Part shown: positions 32,744-40,748 of the stretch, in pieces
Position numbering within the stretch: position 1 is the stretch's first letter
How the letters are laid out: every line of letters begins with the position of its first letter
Source: Fodinicurvata fenggangensis DSM 21160
GTDB taxonomy: Bacteria; Pseudomonadota; Alphaproteobacteria; Kiloniellales; DSM-21159
NCBI RefSeq assembly: GCF_000686045.1
Contig: NZ_JMLV01000003.1
Span: 1 to 64,000 of the forward strand
Reading direction: 5' to 3'
DNA: 64,000 bases
Translations under genes and position numbers: made by a program
The notes under the pieces: generated by a model
Seen by the model: the letters and a program-made list of their open reading frames with translations, nothing else
Database searches by the model: none
Told to the model about the DNA's origin: nothing

Positions 32744-33435
32744 AGCTGCGTGTGGAGGCGGTTTTGCTGGGCAGCTTGAAGCCCCTGGGCCGGCAGGGGG
32801 TACCCAGTGGTATCGACAAGCAGCCGGTCACGGCAAGCGTAGAGATCGGGCCGGAGGGCCTGTCAGGGGATCACCAGGGCGATCGGAAGAACCATGGCGG
32901 CCCGGAAAAGGCCATTCATCACTATCCCCGGGAGCATTATGACTGGTGGCAGGAGCACTATCCCGAACTGGGGCCGCTTCTGGACAGAGCCGGACGCTTT
33001 GGCGAGAACCTCTCGACCCGAGGGCTGGATGAATCGAGGGTGTGCATCGGGGATGTCTTTCGCCTGGGCACGGCCGTCGTGCAGGTCTCGCAGGGGCGGC
33101 AGCCCTGCTGGCGCCTGAACGCCCGTTTCGACGAAAAGGCCATGGCCCGGCGGGTGCAGGAGTCGGCGCGCACGGGCTGGTATTACCGCGTCATGGAGGC
33201 CGGACAGGTGGCGCCGGGCGACAGTCTGGACCTGCTGGAGCGGCCGGCCGAAAACTGGAACCTTCAGCGTGTCCTGCATGTTCTCTATCGCGATACGCTC
33301 AATCGCGAAGCCTTGAGCGAGTTGGCAGACCTGCCGGAACTGGCGGAGTCCTGGCGCAACCTGGTGCGCCGTCGCCTGGAAAAGGCGGAGGTGGAGGACT
33401 GGACCATGCGCCTGGAGACTCCCCGCCAGGAGTGA
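32740..33435 (+). CDS. MOSC domain protein (YiiM-like)
   Basis: This 231-residue protein has the MOSC (molybdenum cofactor sulfurase C-terminal) core: VEIGPEGLSGDHQGDRKNHG, GPEKAIHHYPREHYDWW, RFGENLSTRGLDE, and SQGRQPCWRLNAR with the conserved cysteine. A C-terminal three-helix extension (about 165-225) follows, as in E. coli YiiM. YiiM reduces N-hydroxylated compounds using a molybdenum cofactor, and a similar role is likely. Translational coupling to a truncated haemoglobin suggests that both belong to a nitrogen-oxide or N-hydroxy-compound response. Confidence 0.88.
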   Translation: MKLRVEAVLLGSLKPLGRQGVPSGIDKQPVTASVEIGPEGLSGDHQGDRKNHGGPEKAIHHYPREHYDWWQEHYPELGPLLDRAGRFGENLSTRGLDESRVCIGDVFRLGTAVVQVSQGRQPCWRLNARFDEKAMARRVQESARTGWYYRVMEAGQVAPGDSLDLLERPAENWNLQRVLHVLYRDTLNREALSELADLPELAESWRNLVRRRLEKAEVEDWTMRLETPRQE

Positions 33436-33515
33436 GGGGCAAAATCCACACACGCTAGCTGTGCTCTGAGGCAAAAGGTCTCATAGCGCCTGTCTCGATT
33501 GTAGCTGAAAGGAAT

Positions 33516-33539
33516 GCAAATATAGTAGCAAATATAGTA
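33516..33539. repeat. Tandem 12-bp repeat upstream of ccoN
   Basis: Two perfect, adjacent copies of GCAAATATAGTA lie about 150 bases upstream of ccoN. The 252-base gap 33436-33687 is otherwise without genes, and no complete FNR/FixK box (TTGAT-N4-ATCAA) was found in it by eye. A TTGAT half-site occurs near 33629. The repeats could be a direct-repeat binding site. Confidence 0.6.
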
Positions 33540-33687
33540 AGGGTAATGAGGTAGTTGCTGAGCACGATACAGGATTGCAGGTAACGTCGATTGCCGAGGT
33601 TGCTGCAGATCCGTTTCAGGGGGCGGTCTTGATTTTCAGTTTTTCCTTTTACGACTTCACACAGCAGACAGTGGCGGTGGCGGCACC

Positions 33688-35349
33688 ATGATTTCCCAGC
33701 TCACCAAAGGCGAGCGGCAGCTCGCGCTTGTCATCTCCATCGCTGTGGCCTTCCTGGGGCTGGCCATGGCCGGGGGTGGATTCGGCAACCCACTGGGGTT
33801 CCACGGCTTCATCGTCCTGCTTTTTGCGCTGGGCGTGACCTTCCTGATTCTGTCCGGATACTTCGCTCCGGAGCCGAGCCCGGAACGACTGAAGCGCTAC
33901 TATGACGACCCCATCAAGGTGGGCGTGATCCTGTCCCTGATCTGGGGGGTCATCGGCATGTTCATGGGGGTCTGGGTGGCTGCATTGCTGGCCTGGCCCG
34001 AGATGACCTTCGATGCCGCCTGGGCCAGCTTCGGGCGTCTTCGACCCGTTCATACCACCGGTGTGATCTTCGGCTTCGGCGGCAACGCCCTGATCGCCAC
34101 GTCCTTCCATGTGATGCAGCGCACGTCGCGCGCGCGCATGCCAGACCAGTTCAGCCCCTGGTTCGTGCTTCTGGGCTACAATCTCTTCTGCCTGCTGGCG
34201 GTGAGCGGCTATTTCATCGGTGTGACCCAGTCCAAGGAGTATGCCGAGCCGGAATGGTATGCCGATATATGGCTGGTTGTCGTCTGGGTGACCTACCTGG
34301 TGCTTTACATGCGCACCCTGGCCCGCCGGCAGGAGCCGCACATCTATGTGGCCAACTGGTACTACCTGGCCTTCATCCTGGTGGTGGCGATGCTGCATAT
34401 CGTCAACAACTTGGCGATTCCCATCTCGCTGACGGCGGCCAAGAGCTACTCAGCCTTTTCGGGCGTCCAGGATGCCATGACCCAGTGGTGGTACGGCCAC
34501 AATGCCGTGGCCTTCTTCCTGACGGCCGGTTTCCTGGGCATGATGTACTATTACCTGCCCAAGCGGGCCGAGCGGCCGATCTTCTCGTACCGCCTGTCCA
34601 TCGTCAGCTTCTGGGGGATCACCTTCCTCTACATGTGGGCCGGTTCTCACCACCTGCATTACACGGCCTTGCCGCACTGGGTGCAAACCCTGGGCATGAC
34701 CTTCTCGGTCATGCTGCTGGTGCCCTCGTGGGCTTCGGCGGCCAACGCCCTGCTGACGCTGAACGGCGCCTGGCACAAGGTGCGTGACGATGCGACCTTG
34801 CGTTTCATGATGGTGGCGGCCGTCTTCTACGGCATCTCCACCTTCGAAGGCTCCTTCCTGGCCATCCGGCCGGTGAACTCGCTGTCACACTATACCGACT
34901 GGACCGTCGGCCACGTGCATGCGGGTGCTTTGGGCTGGGTGGCGCTGATCACCTTCGGGGCCATCTATACCCTGGCGCCAATCCTCTGGAAGCGCCAGCG
35001 GATGTACTCCCCGGCCCTTGTGGAGGTGCATTTCTGGCTCGCACTTGCCGGCACCCTGGTCTACGTCTTTGCCATGTGGAACTCCGGCATCATCCAGGGC
35101 CTGATGTGGCGGACCTACAATGAAAGCGGAACCCTGGCCTATTCTTTCGTCGAATCCGTAGAGGCCATGCATCCCTATTACATCGCCCGCACAGCCGGTG
35201 GCCTGCTGTTCCTGGCCGGTATCGTCGTCGGCTTCTACAACATCTTGATGACGATACGCCGAGCGCCGAGCTTGGAGGCCAGTGCAGCCAAGCAGGACGA
35301 GCCGGTCACATCCGGCGCGGCACCATCACCAGTCTCTGCGGGGGAGTAA
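33688..35349 (+). CDS. ccoN: Cytochrome c oxidase cbb3-type subunit I
   Basis: This 553-residue catalytic subunit of the high-affinity cbb3 oxidase reduces O2 to water at a low-spin haem b and a haem b3-CuB centre. The haem and copper histidines lie in RPVHTTGVIFGFGG, DAMTQWWYGHNAVAFFL, AGSHHLHYTALPHW and DWTVGHVHAGALGW. About fourteen hydrophobic segments span the inner membrane. The start at 33688 has only a weak Shine-Dalgarno. ccoO follows after one base. The tail after the last segment is an unconserved Ala/Ser/Pro stretch. The N-terminus has two extra hydrophobic segments before the core, as in other alphaproteobacterial CcoN. Confidence 0.96.
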   Translation: MISQLTKGERQLALVISIAVAFLGLAMAGGGFGNPLGFHGFIVLLFALGVTFLILSGYFAPEPSPERLKRYYDDPIKVGVILSLIWGVIGMFMGVWVAALLAWPEMTFDAAWASFGRLRPVHTTGVIFGFGGNALIATSFHVMQRTSRARMPDQFSPWFVLLGYNLFCLLAVSGYFIGVTQSKEYAEPEWYADIWLVVVWVTYLVLYMRTLARRQEPHIYVANWYYLAFILVVAMLHIVNNLAIPISLTAAKSYSAFSGVQDAMTQWWYGHNAVAFFLTAGFLGMMYYYLPKRAERPIFSYRLSIVSFWGITFLYMWAGSHHLHYTALPHWVQTLGMTFSVMLLVPSWASAANALLTLNGAWHKVRDDATLRFMMVAAVFYGISTFEGSFLAIRPVNSLSHYTDWTVGHVHAGALGWVALITFGAIYTLAPILWKRQRMYSPALVEVHFWLALAGTLVYVFAMWNSGIIQGLMWRTYNESGTLAYSFVESVEAMHPYYIARTAGGLLFLAGIVVGFYNILMTIRRAPSLEASAAKQDEPVTSGAAPSPVSAGE

Positions 35350-35350
35350 G

Positions 35351-36097
35351 ATGTTCGGTCTGCACTACAACCTTGAACGTCGTTCCATCGGGCTGGCCGT
35401 TGCCATCATCATTGTCGCGAGCATTGGTGGTCTGGTGGAGATCGCGCCTCTGTTCACCATCGACGAGACGGTGGAGGAGGATCCGGACATGCGGGTCTAT
35501 ACGCCGCTGGAGTTGGCCGGACGCAACATCTACATCAGCGAGGGCTGTTATGCCTGTCACTCGCAGATGGTCCGTACCCTGCGGGATGAGGTCGAGCGCT
35601 ATGGGCCCTATTCCCTGGCGGTGGAGTCGCAGTACGACCACCCGATGCTCTGGGGTTCGAAACGGACGGGACCGGATCTTGCCCGCGTCGGCGGCAAGTA
35701 TTCCGATGCCTGGCATGTGGCACACCTGGAAGACCCACGGGCCGTCGTTCCGCAGTCGGTCATGCCGTCTTATTCCTGGCTCAGCCGCAACGAGCTGGAC
35801 CGGGAAGACCTGGACAAGCACCTGGCGGCCATGCGGAAGGTCGGAGTGCCCTATAGCGACGCGATGATCGAGAATGCACCCGAGGATGCCTATGGCCAGG
35901 CCAATCCGGACAGCAGCCGGGCCGGGGGCGTGGCCGAGCGCTATGGTGAGGAGACGAATATCCGCAGTTTCGATGGCGATCCGGAGCGGGTAACGGAAAT
36001 GGACGCCCTGGTTGCCTATCTGCAGATCCTGGGTCGCCTGACCGACGCCGCCGAGGACCAGCCGGCGCTTGATGACTCCGAACTGGAAGGGGAGTGA
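35351..36097 (+). CDS. ccoO: Cytochrome c oxidase cbb3-type subunit II
   Basis: This 248-residue membrane-anchored monohaem cytochrome c has one N-terminal membrane helix (GLAVAIIIVASIGGLVEIAP). The haem site is C66-x-x-C69-H70 in EGCYACHSQMVRTLRDE, and the distal methionine is probably in VMPSYSW. It passes electrons from CcoP to CcoN. The frame extends upstream within ccoN, but the ATG at 35351 with GGGGAG in front is the real start. The C-terminal acidic tail is usual for this family. Confidence 0.95.
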   Translation: MFGLHYNLERRSIGLAVAIIIVASIGGLVEIAPLFTIDETVEEDPDMRVYTPLELAGRNIYISEGCYACHSQMVRTLRDEVERYGPYSLAVESQYDHPMLWGSKRTGPDLARVGGKYSDAWHVAHLEDPRAVVPQSVMPSYSWLSRNELDREDLDKHLAAMRKVGVPYSDAMIENAPEDAYGQANPDSSRAGGVAERYGEETNIRSFDGDPERVTEMDALVAYLQILGRLTDAAEDQPALDDSELEGE

Positions 36098-36102
36098 GGC
36101 GA

Positions 36103-36273
36103 ATGGAAATCGATCACGGAACCCTGGTGGCTTTTGCCAAGTCCTTCGGACTTTTCTACCTGATGGTCTTTTTCGCAGTGGTGCTGGTCTATGCCTGCTG
36201 GCCGTCGAACCGGGACCGATTCGATCGGGCCAAGAAAAGTATTCTCAATGACGAGGACGGGCCATGTCGGTAG
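36103..36273 (+). CDS. ccoQ: Cbb3-type oxidase small subunit CcoQ/FixQ
   Basis: This 56-residue single-helix membrane protein reads MEIDHGTLVAFAKSFGLF, a hydrophobic segment, then CWPSNRDRFDRAKKSILNDE. The helix followed by a NRxxFDxAKxSIL-type tail is characteristic of CcoQ. It stabilises the core complex. It lies between ccoO and ccoP and overlaps ccoP by ten bases. GGGGAGTG gives a Shine-Dalgarno about nine bases upstream. Confidence 0.92.
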   Translation: MEIDHGTLVAFAKSFGLFYLMVFFAVVLVYACWPSNRDRFDRAKKSILNDEDGPCR

Positions 36274-37145
36274 GAGAGCGCGACCCGCACAGCGGGCACA
36301 TGACCACGGGGCATGACTGGAACGGCATCAAGGAGCTGAACCGCCCTGTCCCCAAGATCATATGGCTGTTTCTCGCCGCCACGGTCATCTTCTCCGTGGT
36401 TTACTGGATCCTGATGCCGGCCTGGCCGTTGGGGGTGACCTATACCCACGGACTGCTTGGGATCGATCAGCGCGATAGCCTTGAAGCACAGCTGGAAGAA
36501 GGTGCGCAGCAGCAGTCCGCCTGGGCCGATCAGATCCGTGAAGCGAGTCTCGCCACGATCCAGGAGGATCCGCAGCTGATGGAAACGGTCCGCAAGACCG
36601 GAGCCACGCTTTTCGGTGACAATTGTGCCGTCTGCCACGGAACGGAGGGGAACGGAGGTCCTGGGTATCCCAACCTGAGCGACCAGGCCTGGCTGTGGGG
36701 CGGCGCGCCGGAAGAGGTGCAGGAGACCCTTCGGGTTGGCATCAACGCGGAGCACCCGGAAACACGCATCGGCCAGATGATGGCCTTTGGCGAGAATCGC
36801 ATGCTGGGCCGCGATGAAATCCGGGACGTGGTGACCTATGTGCAGTCCCTGTTCAACCCGGATGCGGTCGCGGATCGCCCGGAAGAAGCGCTTGCCAACG
36901 GCGAGGAAATCTTTGCCGCCAACTGTGTCAGCTGCCACGCAGAAGACGGCAGCGGAATGACGGAAGTCGGGGCGCCGAACCTGACGGATGATTTCTGGAT
37001 CTACGGGGGCGACAGGCAGTCCCTCTATGACACGATCTTCTATGGCCGCCAGGGCGTGATGCCGCACTGGGAGGGACGCTTGAGCCCGCTTGAGCGGAAG
37101 GTGCTGGCGCTCTATGTGGTGGATATGAGCAATCGGGAAGAATGA
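36264..37145 (+). CDS. ccoP: Cytochrome c oxidase cbb3-type subunit III
   Basis: This 293-residue dihaem cytochrome c subunit has an N-terminal region GHDWNGIKELNRPVPKIIW leading into one membrane helix, and haem sites C121-x-x-C124-H125 (NCAVCHGTEG) and C221-x-x-C224-H225 (NCVSCHAEDG). It takes electrons from soluble cytochrome c. It overlaps ccoQ at its start and the small membrane protein gene at its stop (ATGA). Confidence 0.95.
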   Translation: MSVGERDPHSGHMTTGHDWNGIKELNRPVPKIIWLFLAATVIFSVVYWILMPAWPLGVTYTHGLLGIDQRDSLEAQLEEGAQQQSAWADQIREASLATIQEDPQLMETVRKTGATLFGDNCAVCHGTEGNGGPGYPNLSDQAWLWGGAPEEVQETLRVGINAEHPETRIGQMMAFGENRMLGRDEIRDVVTYVQSLFNPDAVADRPEEALANGEEIFAANCVSCHAEDGSGMTEVGAPNLTDDFWIYGGDRQSLYDTIFYGRQGVMPHWEGRLSPLERKVLALYVVDMSNREE

Positions 37146-37360
37146 CTGTGACAGGGCAACAGGCACCAGCGGATCAAGGGAAGCGGCGTCGAACGCGGAT
37201 TGTCGTCCTGCTTTCCGTGCTGGCGGGATTGGGCATCTTCCTTGGCGCCAATGCGCACCTGCTGCACGTGGCCTTCACCTCCCAGCCGGAGTGCGTTCCG
37301 CATGAACGTGCGGCCGATGATGGTAATGGCAGCTACCGCGCGGCAAAGTCCGCCTGTTGA
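37142..37360 (+). CDS. Small membrane protein of cbb3 locus
   Basis: This 72-residue protein has a basic N-terminus (GKRRRTRIV), one membrane helix (VVLLSVLAGLGIFLGANAHL) and a short C-terminal domain with two cysteines (SQPECVPH and the final AKSAC). A similar small protein is, to my memory, common after ccoP in alphaproteobacterial cbb3 loci, but without an assigned function. Coupling to ccoP by ATGA supports a role in the oxidase, for example in assembly. The cysteines facing the periplasm could bind metal or form a disulfide. Confidence 0.7.
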   Translation: MTVTGQQAPADQGKRRRTRIVVLLSVLAGLGIFLGANAHLLHVAFTSQPECVPHERAADDGNGSYRAAKSAC

Positions 37361-37408
37361 GCGCCTGTGATATGATACGAGTGAACAGCAAGCAGAGCGA
37401 GTGACACC

Positions 37409-38260
37409 ATGGCCAAGCTTCCCGATCCTGTTCCCCCTCTGCCAATCGACCACGGTTATGCAAAGCACCTGCCGGCCGGCGCCGCCCTGGACTGGCTGAA
37501 GGCCGGCTGGGCGGATTTCAGGCAGCAGTCTTCGCAGAGCCTGGCCTATGGCATTCTGGCCTTTGTCCTTTCCTTCCTGCTTGTGGGCGGTCTCTTTGCC
37601 CTGTCGCTGGACTACATCCTCTTCCCGGCGATTGCCGGCTTCATGGTGGTCGGACCTTTCCTGGCCATCGGACTGTATGAGAAGAGCCGCCTGATTCAGG
37701 AAGGCAGGCCCGTCACTCTGGGTGAGATGATCCTGGTGCGTGGGGAATCCGGCGGGCAGATGCTTTTCACCGGTGTCCTGCTCTGCCTCTTGATGCTGCT
37801 CTGGATGCGGGCAGCCGTCCTGATCTATGCCCTGTTCTTCGGGCTGACACCTTTCCCGGGGCTGGACGATGTCGCGGGTATGCTGTTCACCACCCCGACC
37901 GGCTGGTGGCTGCTGTTCGTAGGGGGCCTGATTGGTGGCCTGTTTGCAGCCTTTGCCTTTGCAATCAGTGTCTTTGCCGTGCCCATGCTGCTGAATGAGC
38001 GGACGGATGCCCTGACGGCAATGGGAACCAGCATGGCCCTGGTCTGGAACAACCTGCCGGTCATGCTGGTCTGGGGCGCGATCGTCGTTGTTCTGTTCAG
38101 TGTCTCTGTCCTGACGGCCTTCCTGGGCCTTGTCGTGGCTTTCCCGGTGTTGGGACACGCCACCTGGCATGCCTATCTTGCGGTGCGGCAGCCCGAACAC
38201 CGCACAGGTGAAGAACGGGGCGGCAAGCTGGAAGAGGGGTACGACGGAGCCGTCTCATGA
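37409..38260 (+). CDS. DUF2189-type integral membrane protein
   Basis: This 283-residue membrane protein has about six hydrophobic segments. The N-terminal AALDWLKAGWADFRQQSSQS and the later ALTAMGTSMALVWNNLPVML match the DUF2189 pattern. No catalytic motif is apparent. It sits between the small ccoP-linked protein and ccoI, overlapping ccoI by four bases, so it is part of the oxidase operon. Involvement in copper handling or oxidase assembly is a positional inference. Confidence 0.75.
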   Translation: MAKLPDPVPPLPIDHGYAKHLPAGAALDWLKAGWADFRQQSSQSLAYGILAFVLSFLLVGGLFALSLDYILFPAIAGFMVVGPFLAIGLYEKSRLIQEGRPVTLGEMILVRGESGGQMLFTGVLLCLLMLLWMRAAVLIYALFFGLTPFPGLDDVAGMLFTTPTGWWLLFVGGLIGGLFAAFAFAISVFAVPMLLNERTDALTAMGTSMALVWNNLPVMLVWGAIVVVLFSVSVLTAFLGLVVAFPVLGHATWHAYLAVRQPEHRTGEERGGKLEEGYDGAVS

Positions 38261-40581
38261 GCTGTTGCACCTCGCAGGAGGGGGGCAAGCAAGAAGGGGA
38301 CGGGACGGCCGCGAACAAACGGTTGCAACAGAATGAGGAGTTGCGCCTGGCCAGCCGCCAAGTGGGGGAAGCCGCGCGCGAAGTCGAACTGTCTGTCCCG
38401 GACATTCATTGCGGCGGCTGTATTCGTGCCATCGAGAAAACCTTGGGTGACCTGCCCGGCATCACCTATGTGCGCGTGAACCTGACGGTGCGCCGGGTCA
38501 CGGTTCGCTGGAATGACGGTGGCGATGGACCGCCGCCCTTCCTCGAGAGACTGGAGGCCCTGGGCTATCCCGCACATCTTCATCAAGCTTCCGCCGAGGG
38601 CGGCAAGGATCCGAGCCTCGGACCCTTGATCCGGGCCCTGGCCGTGGCCGGTTTCGGCGCCGGCAACATCATGTTCCTGTCGGTGGCTGTCTGGTCGGGG
38701 GCCGAGGGCACAACGCGTGACATCTTTCACTGGATTTCCGCCGCCATCGCCCTGCCGGTGCTGCTTTATTCCGGACGCATCTTCTATGTCTCTGCCTGGC
38801 GCGCCCTGCGCCATGGCCAGACCAACATGGATGTTCCCATCACGCTGGGGATCCTGCTGGCCTTTGGAATGAGTCTCTATGACACCCTGCAGCATGCCCA
38901 GCACGCCTATTTCGATGCTGCCACAATGCTGTTGTTCTTCCTGTTGGTGGGGCGGACCCTGGATCATGTCATGCGTGCGCGTGCGCGTTCGACGGTGCAG
39001 GGCCTGGCGCGGCTGGCTGCCCGGGGGGCTCAGGTTGAGACGGCCGACGGGCAGCTTGTCTACAGGGCGCTCGAAGAGATTCATCCAGGCGACGTGCTGC
39101 AGATTCAGGCCGGCCAGCGCATCCCGCTGGATGGGCAGGTCCTGACGGGCAGTTCGGACCTGGATGTCTCGCTGGTCACGGGCGAAAGCGCGCCCTGCGC
39201 TGTCCAGCCCGGCGCCGTGCTCCAGGCCGGCACCCTGAACCTGACCGGACCCCTGCGCGTGAAGGTCACGGCCGGGGCCGACGACTCCTTCCTGTCCAAG
39301 ATGGTGGCCCTGATGGAGGCGGCGGAGGCCGGGCGCTCCCGCTACCGCCGCCTGGCCGACCGGGCTTCGCGGCTCTATGCGCCCGTGGTGCATCTTGCTG
39401 CGGCCCTGGGGTTTCTGGGCTGGATGCTTGCGGCGGGCGACCTGCATCAGGCCGTAACCATTGCCGTGGCCGTTCTGATCATAACCTGTCCATGTGCGCT
39501 AGGGCTGGCGGTTCCCATGGTCCAGGTCATGGCTGCCCGGCGGTTGTTCGAGGACCGGGTCATGATGAAGGACGGGGCCGCCCTGGAACGCCTGGCGGAG
39601 ATCGATCGTGTGGTGTTCGACAAGACGGGGACCCTGACACGCGGGGATCTGAGCTTGTTGGATCCAGACAAGCTGGACCCTGACAAGCTGTCTTTGGCGG
39701 CTGCCATGGGATCGCTGTCCGCTCACCCCTGTTCGCAGGCACTGGCGGCAAGTGTAGCGGGGCAGAAAAGGGGACAGAACAGATCTTTCGATCATGTGCG
39801 TGAAGTGCCCGGTCATGGTGTGGAAGCCGTGAGCGGCACGAAGCGGTACCGTCTGGGTCGTGCGGACTGGGCCCTGGAAGATGCCGGGGAACCTGCAGGT
39901 GGCCTCGACCCTGAGGCCAAGGCGGGGACGGTCCTGTCCTGCAACAGCCGCCTGCTGGAGGTCTTTTCCTTTTCGGATTCCCTGCGCCCCGGTGCCAGGC
40001 AGGCTGTCCAGGCGCTCAAGAAGCAGGGACTGGCGGTGGAGATCCTGTCCGGTGACAGGCCAGAAACAGCCAGCCGGATCGCGGCGGAGCTGGGGATTGA
40101 CGAATGGCGCAGTGCGGCGCTGCCAGCCGACAAGGCAGAGCGCCTGGCAGAGCTGGCGCGACAGGGGCAGCGGGTGTTGATGGTCGGGGATGGCTTGAAC
40201 GATGCCCCTGCGCTTGCTGCAGCCGAGGTGTCCATGGCGCCGGGCAGTGCCGCTGATGTGGGGCGCAATGCAGCCGATCTGGTCTTCCTGGGAAACAGCC
40301 TGCTGGCGGTCCCGGCTGCCACCGATCTGGCCCGTCGTGCGCGGCGCCTGGTGCGCCAGAACTTTGTTCTGGCGATTGGCTACAATGCCCTGGCACTTCC
40401 GTTCGCCATGCTGGGGTATGTGACACCGCTATTCGCCGCGGTCGCCATGTCGTCTTCGTCGCTTCTGGTGGTGGCCAATGCCCTCAGGCTGGGCGCGGCG
40501 ACGAGAGGATTGGACCAGGCTGCTCTTGAAGGGACCCTCCACAGGTACCACTCTCCTGGGCAGTTGGAGGCGGCAGAATGA
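38257..40581 (+). CDS. ccoI: Copper-transporting P1B-type ATPase CcoI/FixI
   Basis: This 774-residue heavy-metal P-type ATPase has an N-terminal Cys-containing leader (MSCCTSQ) and a metal-binding domain with C52-GG-C55 in DIHCGGCIRAIE. About eight membrane helices follow, with the ion-site motif C411-P-C413 (IITCPCALGLAVPM), TGES in the actuator domain, the phosphorylation site D455-K-T-G, and GDGLNDAPALA in the hinge. The short form and the N-terminal CC are typical of FixI/CcoI, which exports copper needed for cbb3 assembly. It is coupled to ccoS (ATGA). Confidence 0.93.
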   Translation: MSCCTSQEGGKQEGDGTAANKRLQQNEELRLASRQVGEAAREVELSVPDIHCGGCIRAIEKTLGDLPGITYVRVNLTVRRVTVRWNDGGDGPPPFLERLEALGYPAHLHQASAEGGKDPSLGPLIRALAVAGFGAGNIMFLSVAVWSGAEGTTRDIFHWISAAIALPVLLYSGRIFYVSAWRALRHGQTNMDVPITLGILLAFGMSLYDTLQHAQHAYFDAATMLLFFLLVGRTLDHVMRARARSTVQGLARLAARGAQVETADGQLVYRALEEIHPGDVLQIQAGQRIPLDGQVLTGSSDLDVSLVTGESAPCAVQPGAVLQAGTLNLTGPLRVKVTAGADDSFLSKMVALMEAAEAGRSRYRRLADRASRLYAPVVHLAAALGFLGWMLAAGDLHQAVTIAVAVLIITCPCALGLAVPMVQVMAARRLFEDRVMMKDGAALERLAEIDRVVFDKTGTLTRGDLSLLDPDKLDPDKLSLAAAMGSLSAHPCSQALAASVAGQKRGQNRSFDHVREVPGHGVEAVSGTKRYRLGRADWALEDAGEPAGGLDPEAKAGTVLSCNSRLLEVFSFSDSLRPGARQAVQALKKQGLAVEILSGDRPETASRIAAELGIDEWRSAALPADKAERLAELARQGQRVLMVGDGLNDAPALAAAEVSMAPGSAADVGRNAADLVFLGNSLLAVPAATDLARRARRLVRQNFVLAIGYNALALPFAMLGYVTPLFAAVAMSSSSLLVVANALRLGAATRGLDQAALEGTLHRYHSPGQLEAAE

Positions 40582-40733
40582 ATGTCATGTTCTACCTGAT
40601 ACCCATATCCCTGCTCTTGGGCGGGATTGCCCTGGCGGCCTTTTTCTGGTCGCTCAAGAGTGGCCAGTACGACGACCTGAATGGCGCGGCCGAGCGCATC
40701 CTCTATGACGAGGACGAACCGCCGCGCGGCTGA
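40578..40733 (+). CDS. ccoS: Cbb3-type oxidase assembly protein CcoS
   Basis: This 51-residue protein has one membrane helix (YLIPISLLLGGIALAAFFW) followed by SLKSGQYDDLNGAAERILYD, the CcoS/FixS signature (W-x-K-x-GQYDDL-x-G-x-x-x-RIL). It is needed for haem and copper insertion into the oxidase. The start overlaps the ccoI stop by four bases. It ends the locus, 15 bases from the convergent adenosine-deaminase-like gene. Confidence 0.93.
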   Translation: MNVMFYLIPISLLLGGIALAAFFWSLKSGQYDDLNGAAERILYDEDEPPRG

Positions 40734-40748
40734 GCCAGGACGTCCCCG

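Noticed and set aside
33625-33645. Possible FNR/FixK box upstream of ccoN
   Set aside because: Only the TTGAT half is present; the opposite half-site does not follow at the right spacing.
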